From: Candidatus Latescibacterota bacterium
GTDB taxonomy: Bacteria > Latescibacterota > UBA2968 > UBA8231
Assembly (NCBI GenBank): GCA_022826515.1
Contig: JAJDUT010000046.1
Coordinates: 12,682 to 76,681, forward strand
Direction: 5' to 3'
Length of the DNA stretch: 64,000 nucleotides
Shown: piece after piece, positions 34,743 to 41,818 of the stretch
How the letters are laid out: each line of letters begins with the position of its first letter
Numbering within the stretch: the first letter of the stretch is position 1
The notes under the pieces: model-generated
The model's database searches: none
Told to the model about the DNA's origin: nothing
The model's input: only the letters and a program-made list of their open reading frames with translations
Program-made: the position numbers and the translations under genes

Positions 34743-34770
34743 GTAGGGGCGATTCGCGAATCGCCCCTAC
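34743..34770. repeat. 28-bp palindrome after the UxuA-like gene
   Basis: This is a perfect palindrome with arms GTAGGGGCG and CGCCCCTAC and centre ATTCGCGAAT, starting three bases after the TAA stop. A degenerate half-copy (GTAGGGGCGACTACGTCGG) follows at 34801-34819. The position fits a 3'-end hairpin. Confidence 0.85.
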
Positions 34771-34884
34771 AAGACATCAGCCACTGCGCTCCCTTCGACA
34801 GTAGGGGCGACTACGTCGGCAAATGGACACCCCCTTTTAGCCGATCTATATTTGCCTTTTCAACCTCATTGGAAAGGTACTGCC

Positions 34885-35637
34885 ATGCCCCATCTCACCT
34901 CCGCCGACAAGCGTTCCTTTAAGGAAAATGGCTGTCTCATCGTCCGCGGCGCACTCACGTCCGCGCAAATTCAAGCCGCTCAAGACGCCCTCTGGACCGG
35001 CATTGACGCCGACCGCGACGATCATGCAACTTGGATCGAAGCTGGACCGCGCACCCCGGTGCCCGCCCATCACCCGGCTATCCACGCCGCCGTCCACGAG
35101 TCGCCGCTTTTTGCGATGATGGAGGAGATGGTCGGCGAGGGTCAGCTCAATCTCGGCAGCGCTGGTCCCGCGCTGGTATATCCAGCCAAAGACAAGGCTT
35201 GGTCCCTGCCCGAGCGCGGCCATCTCGATGGCTACTACACCCCGACCAACGGCGTGCCCGAAGGCACGGTCGGCTACATGACCATCAACGTCACGATCTA
35301 CGTCGAGGACATCGACTCGCAGGGCGGCTGCTTCACCTATTGGCCCGGCAGCCACAACGTGGCGTACGAGTATTTCAAGACCCATTCGCTGCTGTCGGTA
35401 CAGGGCGGCGTTTCCAGCGACGTATTTGCGGAGGGAACCTTCCCTAAAGGAAGTGAATTCGTCGGCCAAGCTGGCGACGCCATCTTCTGGCACGGCCAGC
35501 TCTTTCACACGGGTTCCAAGAACGTCAATCGCAACATCCGCATGGCCCTCATCGGCCGCTTCTCGCGCAAAGACACCAACGACATCCGCTTTGAGACCTG
35601 CGACGACCAATGGGCGCATTGGGAGGGGATTAGCTGA
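34885..35637 (+). CDS. Phytanoyl-CoA dioxygenase (PhyH)-family oxygenase
   Basis: This is a 250-residue iron(II)/2-oxoglutarate oxygenase. The facial triad is His113 and Asp115 in RGHLDGYY plus distal His208 in GQLFHTGSK, with an Arg (216 or 219) for 2-oxoglutarate. The internal ATG preceded by GGAAAGG is preferred. It is translationally coupled (TGATG) to the isomerase/epimerase-like gene. PhyH families hydroxylate varied small molecules; this one probably acts on a compound handled by its neighbours. Confidence 0.85.
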   Translation: MPHLTSADKRSFKENGCLIVRGALTSAQIQAAQDALWTGIDADRDDHATWIEAGPRTPVPAHHPAIHAAVHESPLFAMMEEMVGEGQLNLGSAGPALVYPAKDKAWSLPERGHLDGYYTPTNGVPEGTVGYMTINVTIYVEDIDSQGGCFTYWPGSHNVAYEYFKTHSLLSVQGGVSSDVFAEGTFPKGSEFVGQAGDAIFWHGQLFHTGSKNVNRNIRMALIGRFSRKDTNDIRFETCDDQWAHWEGIS

Positions 35638-36407
35638 TGCACCTCGTCTTCAGCCCGACCCTCTGCCCAGACCTGCTCTTGCCCGAAGTACTCGACCTCG
35701 CCAAAGCGGCTGGCTTCTCCCGCCTCGAACTCTTCCGCGCGTACACCGAGAGCACTCCCGTCCACCGCGACTGGTCCGTGCCCATGGTCCGCACCTCCAT
35801 TGCGGACGCTGGTCTAGCGCTTTCTGGCTTCAACATCCGCAATCTCACCGGCCGCAAAGCCGACTCCGACGAGCGCAATCTCGCCTACAACCTGCGCCAG
35901 CTCGAATGGGACATCCACTTGGGCCGCGCCCTCGGCGTCAAAACCCTAAACACCAAGGGCGGTACCCGCACGGACGAGGCGCTCGCCGACCTCATCGAAG
36001 GCGTCAACACGCTCCTCGACAACATCCCCGATATCGCCCTCAACTTGGGCAACCACAAAGGCAACCGCCTCCAGGGATTAGCCGACTACCAAGCGGTGAT
36101 GCCCGAACTGCCCGAGCGGGCGCGCGTGCTCTTGGACACCGGCCACTTGCTTTCGGTCGGCGAGCCGATCATGCCCTTTGCCGAGGCCCTCGCCGGACGT
36201 ATCGGTCTCATCCACCTGCGCGACCAGCAGGGCGAAAAGCCCGTGCCCTTCGGAGAAGGCGAACTGCCCTTTGCGGAGTTGTTCAAGCTGTTAGTGGATA
36301 GCGGTTACGACGGCCCCCTCGTCGTCGAGCTTGAGGAGGTCGATTGGGACGAGCCGCTGTCGGCGGCTACTGCGGCGCGGGAATGCGTCGAGGGCCTCCT
36401 CGCCTGA
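35637..36407 (+). CDS. Sugar phosphate isomerase/epimerase-like TIM-barrel protein
   Basis: This is a 256-residue xylose isomerase-like TIM barrel. LVFSPTLCPDLLLPEVLDLA opens the first strand and helix, ALNLGNHKGN and ARVLLDTGHLL supply His/Asp metal ligands, GLIHLRDQQGEKPVPFGEGE gives further ones, and PLVVELEEVDW the last. It overlaps the PhyH stop by one base. A degenerate copy of its last 120 or so bases lies at 37205 beyond the HigBA genes. Confidence 0.82.
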   Translation: MHLVFSPTLCPDLLLPEVLDLAKAAGFSRLELFRAYTESTPVHRDWSVPMVRTSIADAGLALSGFNIRNLTGRKADSDERNLAYNLRQLEWDIHLGRALGVKTLNTKGGTRTDEALADLIEGVNTLLDNIPDIALNLGNHKGNRLQGLADYQAVMPELPERARVLLDTGHLLSVGEPIMPFAEALAGRIGLIHLRDQQGEKPVPFGEGELPFAELFKLLVDSGYDGPLVVELEEVDWDEPLSAATAARECVEGLLA

Positions 36408-36435
36408 GTTTGGGCGCAACACCCTGTAGAAGCTG
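36285..36435 (+). repeat. Direct repeat, intact copy (3' end of the epimerase-like gene)
   Basis: AAGCTGTTAGTGGAT followed by GCGGTT and later CGTCGTCGAGCTTGAGGAGG is shared with 37205-37355 at roughly 80% identity by eye. It ends in CTGTAGAAGCTGT against CCGTAGAAGCTGT. The two copies bracket the HigBA genes. Confidence 0.8.
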
Positions 36436-36449
36436 TTTTGGACTTTTGA

Positions 36450-36737
36450 TTAAGCGGCTTTTGGCTTGACGTAAATTTCGACTTGCATCCCCGCCCGCGT
36501 CAGCATATTAATCAGTTTATCCACACTAAAACGACTAATCTCCCCCTGCATTAAATTGCTAATGCGCGGTTGGGACTCGCCAAAAAATGCCGCGGCTTGA
36601 CGTTGGGTCCACCCTCTAGTTTCGATGTACTTTTTCAGGTCGAGCATTAAATTAGCCCGGACTTTTAGGCTCGCCGCTTCTTCCCGCTCGAAACCGATAT
36701 CCTCGAATATGTTATCGCGGCCTCGGGTCACTTCCAT
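36450..36737 (-). CDS. higA: XRE-family antitoxin (HigA-like)
   Basis: This is a 95-residue helix-turn-helix protein. WTQRQAAAFFGESQPRISNL is the recognition helix-turn-helix, followed by KLINMLTRAGMQVEIYVKP, typical of antitoxins paired with Gp49-like toxins. AAGGAGG lies seven bases before the ATG. It follows its toxin by 15 bases, the reversed order typical of higBA. It is expected to repress its own promoter. Confidence 0.85.
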   Translation of the reverse strand: MEVTRGRDNIFEDIGFEREEAASLKVRANLMLDLKKYIETRGWTQRQAAAFFGESQPRISNLMQGEISRFSVDKLINMLTRAGMQVEIYVKPKAA

Positions 36738-36752
36738 AGCATAGCCTCCTTA

Positions 36753-37085
36753 TCATCCTTGTCTATGTTTTAGCAGCATTCGGTATCGTTGCTGGCCAAG
36801 TTGAATATCTTGCCTCGATGTGCGCTGCGTTTTTTTCTGAAAAGCATGCAAGACATAGATACCTTCTTCAAATTTGGCCACGTAGAAGATGCGATAAGCA
36901 TTGCCAATATTGATGCGAATCTCCATGACGCCTGGGCCAATTGAGGGCATAGGTTTACAATCGGTCGGTGTCTCTCCCCGCTGTAAGGCTTGCAACTCAA
37001 GACCCGCTTTGCGGCGAGCCGATGTGGGGAAATTGCGTAGGTCATCTCTTGAAGATGCGACCCAAGAAATTGACTTGTTTAACAT
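36753..37085 (-). CDS. higB: Gp49/HigB-like RelE-superfamily toxin
   Basis: This is a 110-residue toxin: MLNKSISWVASSRDDLRNFP, then ARRKAGLELQALQRGETP, EIRINIGNAYRIFYVAKF and YVLHAFQKKTQRTSRQDI. This is the pattern of phage Gp49-like, HigB-type mRNA interferases. An internal Met is preferred because the upstream leader MLLCRIRYIKC is not typical. The gene is AT-richer than the surroundings. Together with HigA it is flanked by a direct duplication. Confidence 0.85.
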   Translation of the reverse strand: MLNKSISWVASSRDDLRNFPTSARRKAGLELQALQRGETPTDCKPMPSIGPGVMEIRINIGNAYRIFYVAKFEEGIYVLHAFQKKTQRTSRQDIQLGQQRYRMLLKHRQG

Positions 37086-37204
37086 ACACTTAATATACCT
37101 AATTCGGCATAAAAGCACAGGTACGTACCGCTACTGCTGGCCAAGGGCGTCCTGCGGCGTCCCCACCATTCTAGTGCAGCCGGTGGTAGTCCCCCTTGAG
37201 ATTT

Positions 37205-37355
37205 AAGCTGTTAGTGGATTGCGGTTGCGATGACTCTCGTCGTCGAGCTTGAGGAGGTCAATTGGGACGAGCCGCTGCCAGCGGCTATTGCCGCACGGGA
37301 ATACGTCGAGGCTCTTCTTACCTGAGTTTGGCTTGACGCTCCGTAGAAGCTGTCA
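37205..37355 (+). pseudogene. Degenerate copy of the epimerase-like gene 3' end
   Basis: This matches 36285-36435 over about 150 bases. It has a two-base deletion (CGATGACTCTCGTC against CGACGGCCCCCTCGTC) and substitutions, and still ends in CTGAGTTTGG. It is non-coding. The rest of the gap 37086-37429 holds no gene that I can see. Confidence 0.75.
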
Positions 37356-37429
37356 AGGTCTGAGCATTTTACCTGCCAATTTAACGACCTCCCGCTTGCT
37401 TTCTTCCAGCGACCCCGCCACCAACCTTC

Positions 37430-40249
37430 TCATCCGCCACCAAAGTCGCCGAAACTCAGCGGCGGGTTGACCGTGATGGAGAAGGTCAACGTGGCGGCAA
37501 CTCCTGCACTGTCCTCCGCCGTGTAGATAACCTCAACGGCTCCATCGGTGGCGGCTTCGGGCGTGCCCGAAATCGTCCGCGTGGCCGCGTCAAACGATAG
37601 GCCAGCAGGCAGGGCCGAGATGATGCTGTATGTCACCTCGCCTTCACCGCCCGTAGCTTCCGGCAGTTCCAGCGCGGTAATCGCCGTTTCAGCGGTGTAC
37701 GCTTGGTCTCCGACCTCCGCGGCGAAAGCAAAGGCTCTCTCGTCGTCGCTGTCGGAATCGGCCTCCGGTGGTGTCGCGTCATCGTCGTCGGTGATCGTAC
37801 CCGTTGCCTCGGCGAGGAGGGTGCCGGTGGATGGATGTACGATTCTCACCCCGAAGGTCTCATCCGGCTCGTCTTGCTCGTCGCGGCGGATCAGGACGGT
37901 GAACGTGGCCGTGCTCTGACCGGCGTCAAAGTCCAGCGTGCCAGACGCCGCCTCGTAGTCCGCGCCGGCTCGGGCCGTCCTAGACGCGGTGGCGTATTTC
38001 ACGGTGGTCGGGGCCGTAGGGGTCGGCTCCAGCCGCACGGTGAAGGTCATTCGACCGTGCTCGGCCGCGCTGATAACGTCGTCGATTGTCGCGGACAGCG
38101 ACGCTAGGGGGTCAGATTGTGGGGCTTCTTGGCTATCGCTGGTTTGCTCAGTCGCCGTGGCGGTAGAGGTCCCGGGTTCAAGCTCCTCAACGGCGGTGTT
38201 CCCATTCTCAGACGCGGGGACATCAACACCCGGTTCATCAGCCGATAAACCGTCTTCTAATGCACTGTCAACGGTCGCCGTCCCACTCACAGCTAGGCCA
38301 TTGGCGAGCGTCGCTGTGACCGTGTACGTACCGGAGGCACTGCTGCCAAATACCAGCGTCGTCTGTACCCGGCCGCTGCTACCCGTTGTAGCACTTGCGG
38401 GATAAAGCAACGCCGTTCCATCGAACGGACTCACGCTAAACGATACGGTTTGACCGGATGCCGGGCTGCCATCCTCTTGGACCTCAACAGTAAACGGAAA
38501 CGAACCACCGGGCTTGCCGGGCCAAGGACTGGTTATCATAACCATGGAGAATCCGGCTGATGGTTCGTCTGGTGAATCGTCGTCTGATGAGGTATCAACT
38601 GTTACCGTCCAACTCAAAGAAGGGCCGTTGCTAACGGACGCGGAGACTGTGTAGGAGCCAGACGCATCGCTGGGCAGCGTCAGCGTCGTCTGCGCCCGGC
38701 CGTTGCTACCCGTTGTGGCGCTTGTGATACTCAGCGCCTTAGCCCCAGCGTCAGGACTGACGTTAAACGACACGGCTTGACCGGATGACGGGCTGCCATC
38801 GGCCCGGACTTCAACAACAAACGTCAACGCATCACCGGGCGCACCAGAACTAGGGCTACTTATCGCAGCTATGGATAATTTTGGCGGCGGTGGTGGTGGT
38901 GGTGAGGTTTCAACTTCAACAGTCCCACTCGCAGCTAAACCATTGTCGAGCCTTGCTGAGACCGTATATGAGCCGGAGGCACTGCTGCCCAACGTCAGCG
39001 TCGTCTGCGCCCGGCCGTTGCTATCCGTCGTCCCGCTTGTAGGGCTCACCGACGCAGTTCCATCGGCCGGCCGGACGCTAAACGACACGGCTTGTCCCTG
39101 TGCGGGGCTACCATCCTCTTGGACCGTTACAGTAAACGTCAACGCATCCCCGGGCGCGACGGCCCCCGGGACCTCTGTCATAGCGATGGATAATTTTGGC
39201 TCCGGCTTCGGCTTTTTAACGGTCGCTGTCCCGCTGACCGATTCGGTACCGACCGACGCGGTGATCGTGTATGAGCCAGACGCATCGCTGGGCAGCGTCA
39301 GCGTCGTCTGCGCCCGGCCGTTGCTACCCGTGGTGGCACTTGTGATACTCAGCGACTTAGACCCAGCGTCAGGACTGACGCTAAACGACACGGCTTGACC
39401 GGATGACGGGCTGCCGTTCGCTCGGACTTCAACAACAAACGTCAACGCATCCCCGGGCGCACCAGACCCGGGGCTACTTATCACAACGATGGATAATTCG
39501 GGTTCAGGTTCGGGTTCAGGTTCGGGTTCAGGTTCGGGTTCAGGTTCGGGTTCAGGTTCGGGGGTTTCAACGGTCGCCGTCCCGCTGACCGATTCGGCAC
39601 CGACCGACGCGGTGATCGTATAGGAGCCAGAAGCACTACTCCCAAGCGTCAGCGTCGTCTGCACCCGGCCGCTGCTACCCGTTGTAGCACTTGCGGGATA
39701 CAGCAACGCCGTTCCATCGAACGGACTCACGCTAAACGACACGGTTTGACCGGACGCAGCACTGCCATCCTCCCGGACTTCAACAACAAACGTCAACGCA
39801 TCCCCGGGCGCGCCGGAACCGGGGCTACTTATCACAACGATGGATAATTTTGGCGGTGGCGGTGGCGGCGGTGGCGGGTCAGGTGTTTCAACGTCCACAG
39901 TGCTGCTGATAGAGAAGTCACCGGCCGACGCGGTGACTGTGTAGGTGCCAGAAGCACTGCTCGTAGTTATCAGCACCGTCTGTGCCTGTCCGTTGCTATC
40001 CGTTGTTGCGCTTGTGGGACTCACCGACGCCGTCCCATCGTCAGGACTGACGCTAAACGACACGCTGATACCTGCCGACGGGCTACCATCACGTTCTTTA
40101 AATTCAACATCAATCCTGATGCCTCCACCAGGCTTGATGGGCCAAGGGCTATGTGTCATAACCACGGAGAATGGCTCTGCTGTCGCCGCCCATGGCGTCA
40201 ACACACAAACCAAAACAGCAAGGTGAAACCCAATCAGTTGCTTTTTCAT
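37430..40249 (-). CDS. Secreted surface protein with six Big-1-like Ig repeats and a Calx-beta tail
   Basis: This is a 939-residue protein. The signal peptide MKKQLIGFHLAVLVCVLTPW continues to AATA with cleavage before EPFS. Six bacterial Ig-like (invasin-type) repeats of about 100 residues follow, each with a VSFSVSP-like strand and SGTYTVTA-like end. Repeats two and six share GTALLYPASATTGSSGRVQ. Poly-Pro and (Pro-Glu)n linkers separate some. A Calx-beta domain lies at about 745-850 and a He_PIG Ig domain at about 865-930, ending PPLSFGDFGGG. This C-terminal 170-residue part is nearly identical to that of the protein at 15892. GGAG lies eight bases before the ATG. Role: adhesion (inference). 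Confidence 0.85.
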   Translation of the reverse strand: MKKQLIGFHLAVLVCVLTPWAATAEPFSVVMTHSPWPIKPGGGIRIDVEFKERDGSPSAGISVSFSVSPDDGTASVSPTSATTDSNGQAQTVLITTSSASGTYTVTASAGDFSISSTVDVETPDPPPPPPPPPKLSIVVISSPGSGAPGDALTFVVEVREDGSAASGQTVSFSVSPFDGTALLYPASATTGSSGRVQTTLTLGSSASGSYTITASVGAESVSGTATVETPEPEPEPEPEPEPEPEPEPEPELSIVVISSPGSGAPGDALTFVVEVRANGSPSSGQAVSFSVSPDAGSKSLSITSATTGSNGRAQTTLTLPSDASGSYTITASVGTESVSGTATVKKPKPEPKLSIAMTEVPGAVAPGDALTFTVTVQEDGSPAQGQAVSFSVRPADGTASVSPTSGTTDSNGRAQTTLTLGSSASGSYTVSARLDNGLAASGTVEVETSPPPPPPPKLSIAAISSPSSGAPGDALTFVVEVRADGSPSSGQAVSFNVSPDAGAKALSITSATTGSNGRAQTTLTLPSDASGSYTVSASVSNGPSLSWTVTVDTSSDDDSPDEPSAGFSMVMITSPWPGKPGGSFPFTVEVQEDGSPASGQTVSFSVSPFDGTALLYPASATTGSSGRVQTTLVFGSSASGTYTVTATLANGLAVSGTATVDSALEDGLSADEPGVDVPASENGNTAVEELEPGTSTATATEQTSDSQEAPQSDPLASLSATIDDVISAAEHGRMTFTVRLEPTPTAPTTVKYATASRTARAGADYEAASGTLDFDAGQSTATFTVLIRRDEQDEPDETFGVRIVHPSTGTLLAEATGTITDDDDATPPEADSDSDDERAFAFAAEVGDQAYTAETAITALELPEATGGEGEVTYSIISALPAGLSFDAATRTISGTPEAATDGAVEVIYTAEDSAGVAATLTFSITVNPPLSFGDFGGG
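39497..39562 (-). repeat. 12-bp tandem repeat encoding a Pro-Glu linker
   Basis: A period of 12 bases (TTCGGGTTCAGG on the plus strand) is repeated over about 66 bases and encodes alternating Pro-Glu on the minus strand. Length change stays in frame, so the linker between Ig domains can stretch or shrink. Confidence 0.85.
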
Positions 40250-40655
40250 TGGTTTAACTCCGTATATTGGCGGGTTATCGGCGGCCGAGCCGAGCTTATT
40301 CTGGCCTCATCCGAGCTCAGAAACCTTGGTAATATACACGGCGACAAAGGGCCATCCAAAAAAATCAATGTAGCCCCCAAGTTTGCCCCACCCTGTATCA
40401 CCCCCTACATTCCCTCGCCTAGACCCCCACTCAGGAGCCTAACCATGAAAAAAATTACCACCGCCGACTTCCGCGACTATCGCCGCGACCGCTTCATCGA
40501 CGCCCAAACCACCCCCGCCGCCCGCGTCAACAATTAACCACTGACGTTACGCCGCTTTTGTCCTCAACTTCCCATCCCTGTATCCCTTCCGTTACACTCC
40601 AACCCCTCCGATCCCCGCCGCCCCTCTGAGCCGCCGCCGTGGCACGATTCTTGCA
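40250..40655. other. Gap upstream of the Rpn-like gene
   Basis: Of these 406 bases, 40250-40380 shows no gene or clear structure. 40381-40530 is a copy of the region around the start of the transglutaminase-like gene at 41819. 40538-40655 is C-rich and has no recognisable feature. Confidence 0.5.
40445..40537 (+). pseudogene. Truncated copy of the transglutaminase-like gene start
   Basis: This is a 30-codon remnant whose first residues MKKITTADFRDYRRDRFIDA match the N-terminus of the gene at 41819 almost residue for residue, then ends ARVNN and stop. The match extends upstream into the non-coding leader (TTTGCCCCACCC and CAGGAGCCTA shared), so it is a DNA duplication. The copies are 40381-40530 and 41756-41905. 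Confidence 0.85.
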
Positions 40656-41579
40656 ATGCAATTGCTTGCCATGGCCGAATTCGACTCTGTTTCTAAACAG
40701 CTCATCCACACCTACCCCCACGACTTCGTCCGCTTCGCCCTCCAGCGCGACGATATCGAACGCGTCGAAGTGCTCGATACCGAGCAACCCACCGTCCGCC
40801 GCACCGACAGCCTCCTCCACGTACGCCTCGGAGACGGCGAGAAGGTGTTGGTCCATCACGAATTTCAGACCACCGACAGCAAAACGCCCATGCCCCAGCG
40901 CATGGCCGCTTATATCGGGTACTACATCGGGCAGTACGGCCTGCCCATCCACTCTACCGTCATCTATCTGCGTCCCGACGCTGGCCGGAACGATCCGGGG
41001 TATTATGTCCAAGAGCGGCCCGGCTACCGGGTCTTGGTGCAATACCGAGTGATCCGGCTGATAGAGCTAGACGGCCAAGGCATTCTCGACGCGGGACCTT
41101 CGGGTTTGCTGCCGTTTGCGCCGTTGATGCAGCTGCCAGCGGGGGTAGATGCCGAGGGGTGGTTGCGCCAGTGCGTGAACCGGGCGCAAGCCGTGCCCAT
41201 GGACGAGACCCGCAAGGCGATTTATCTGGCCGATCTTGCGATTTTGAGCGGGTTGGTGTATAACTTAGACATGATTAGGACCATCATCGCGGAGGAGACC
41301 ATGTACGAATCGTCGGTCGTGCAGCATTTCGCAGAGAAAGCCCTCAAGCAAGGCATTGAACAGGGCATTGAGCAAGGCATTGAGCGAGGGGGCCGAGAAC
41401 GCGCCATTGAAGATCTGCTCGATGTGCTGGATATCCGCTTTGCGCTCGGCGCGGCGGATCCGTTGGCTGCTCGCATTGGGGCCATCGACGATATGCAGCG
41501 TCTCAAGCAGTTGCATCGGGCGTCCATACAGGTGCCCAGCCTCGAAGCCTTTCGGAACCTGCTAGACGCTGACGAGTAG
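40656..41579 (+). CDS. Rpn-family PD-(D/E)XK nuclease / putative transposase
   Basis: This is a 307-residue protein of the Rpn/YhgA-like group, linked to RecA-independent recombination. The nuclease core is visible: Asp in VRRTDSLLHVRLGD and the ExQ element in VLVHHEFQTTD. QRMAAYIGYYIGQYG and IYLADLAILSGLVY are typical helices. A KQGIEQGIEQGIERGGRE helix is the usual C-terminal repeat. The start may instead be the ATG at 40671. The stop TAG lies in a half-copy of the GTAGGGGC palindrome (41576-41589). It is flanked by duplicated 5' sequence of the transglutaminase-like gene. Confidence 0.8.
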   Translation: MQLLAMAEFDSVSKQLIHTYPHDFVRFALQRDDIERVEVLDTEQPTVRRTDSLLHVRLGDGEKVLVHHEFQTTDSKTPMPQRMAAYIGYYIGQYGLPIHSTVIYLRPDAGRNDPGYYVQERPGYRVLVQYRVIRLIELDGQGILDAGPSGLLPFAPLMQLPAGVDAEGWLRQCVNRAQAVPMDETRKAIYLADLAILSGLVYNLDMIRTIIAEETMYESSVVQHFAEKALKQGIEQGIEQGIERGGRERAIEDLLDVLDIRFALGAADPLAARIGAIDDMQRLKQLHRASIQVPSLEAFRNLLDADE

Positions 41580-41589
41580 GGGCACGGCG
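41576..41589 (+). repeat. Half-copy of the GTAGGGGC palindrome family
   Basis: GTAGGGGCACGGCG resembles the left arm of the dispersed palindrome and includes the TAG stop of the Rpn-like gene. No matching right arm follows within 40 bases. Confidence 0.4.
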
Positions 41590-41624
41590 TAACCTTGGCT
41601 AAACACCACCCTCAAATACTTTAT

Positions 41625-41656
41625 CTTATCGCGGCCTCGGGGCACTTCCATAGCGA
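41625..41656 (-). pseudogene. Remnant of a HigA-type antitoxin start
   Basis: TTATCGCGGCCTCGGG and CACTTCCATAGC recur from 36714-36742, where they encode the HigA N-terminus. Read on the minus strand this stretch gives MEVPRGRDKI against MEVTRGRDNI of HigA, after which similarity ends. The rest of 41590-41755 has no visible gene. Confidence 0.6.
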
Positions 41657-41818
41657 AGCTAAGGGGAGGTTAAAACGGCTTCCACTGGCTTAGGCACCAA
41701 CCCCTTTGCACGACATTTTCGCTCGATGGACAAATAGGCCGACCTCGCTCCTGCTGTTTGCCCCACCCCATCTCACCTCATACATTCCCCACCTAGCCCC
41801 CCCACCCAGGAGCCTACC

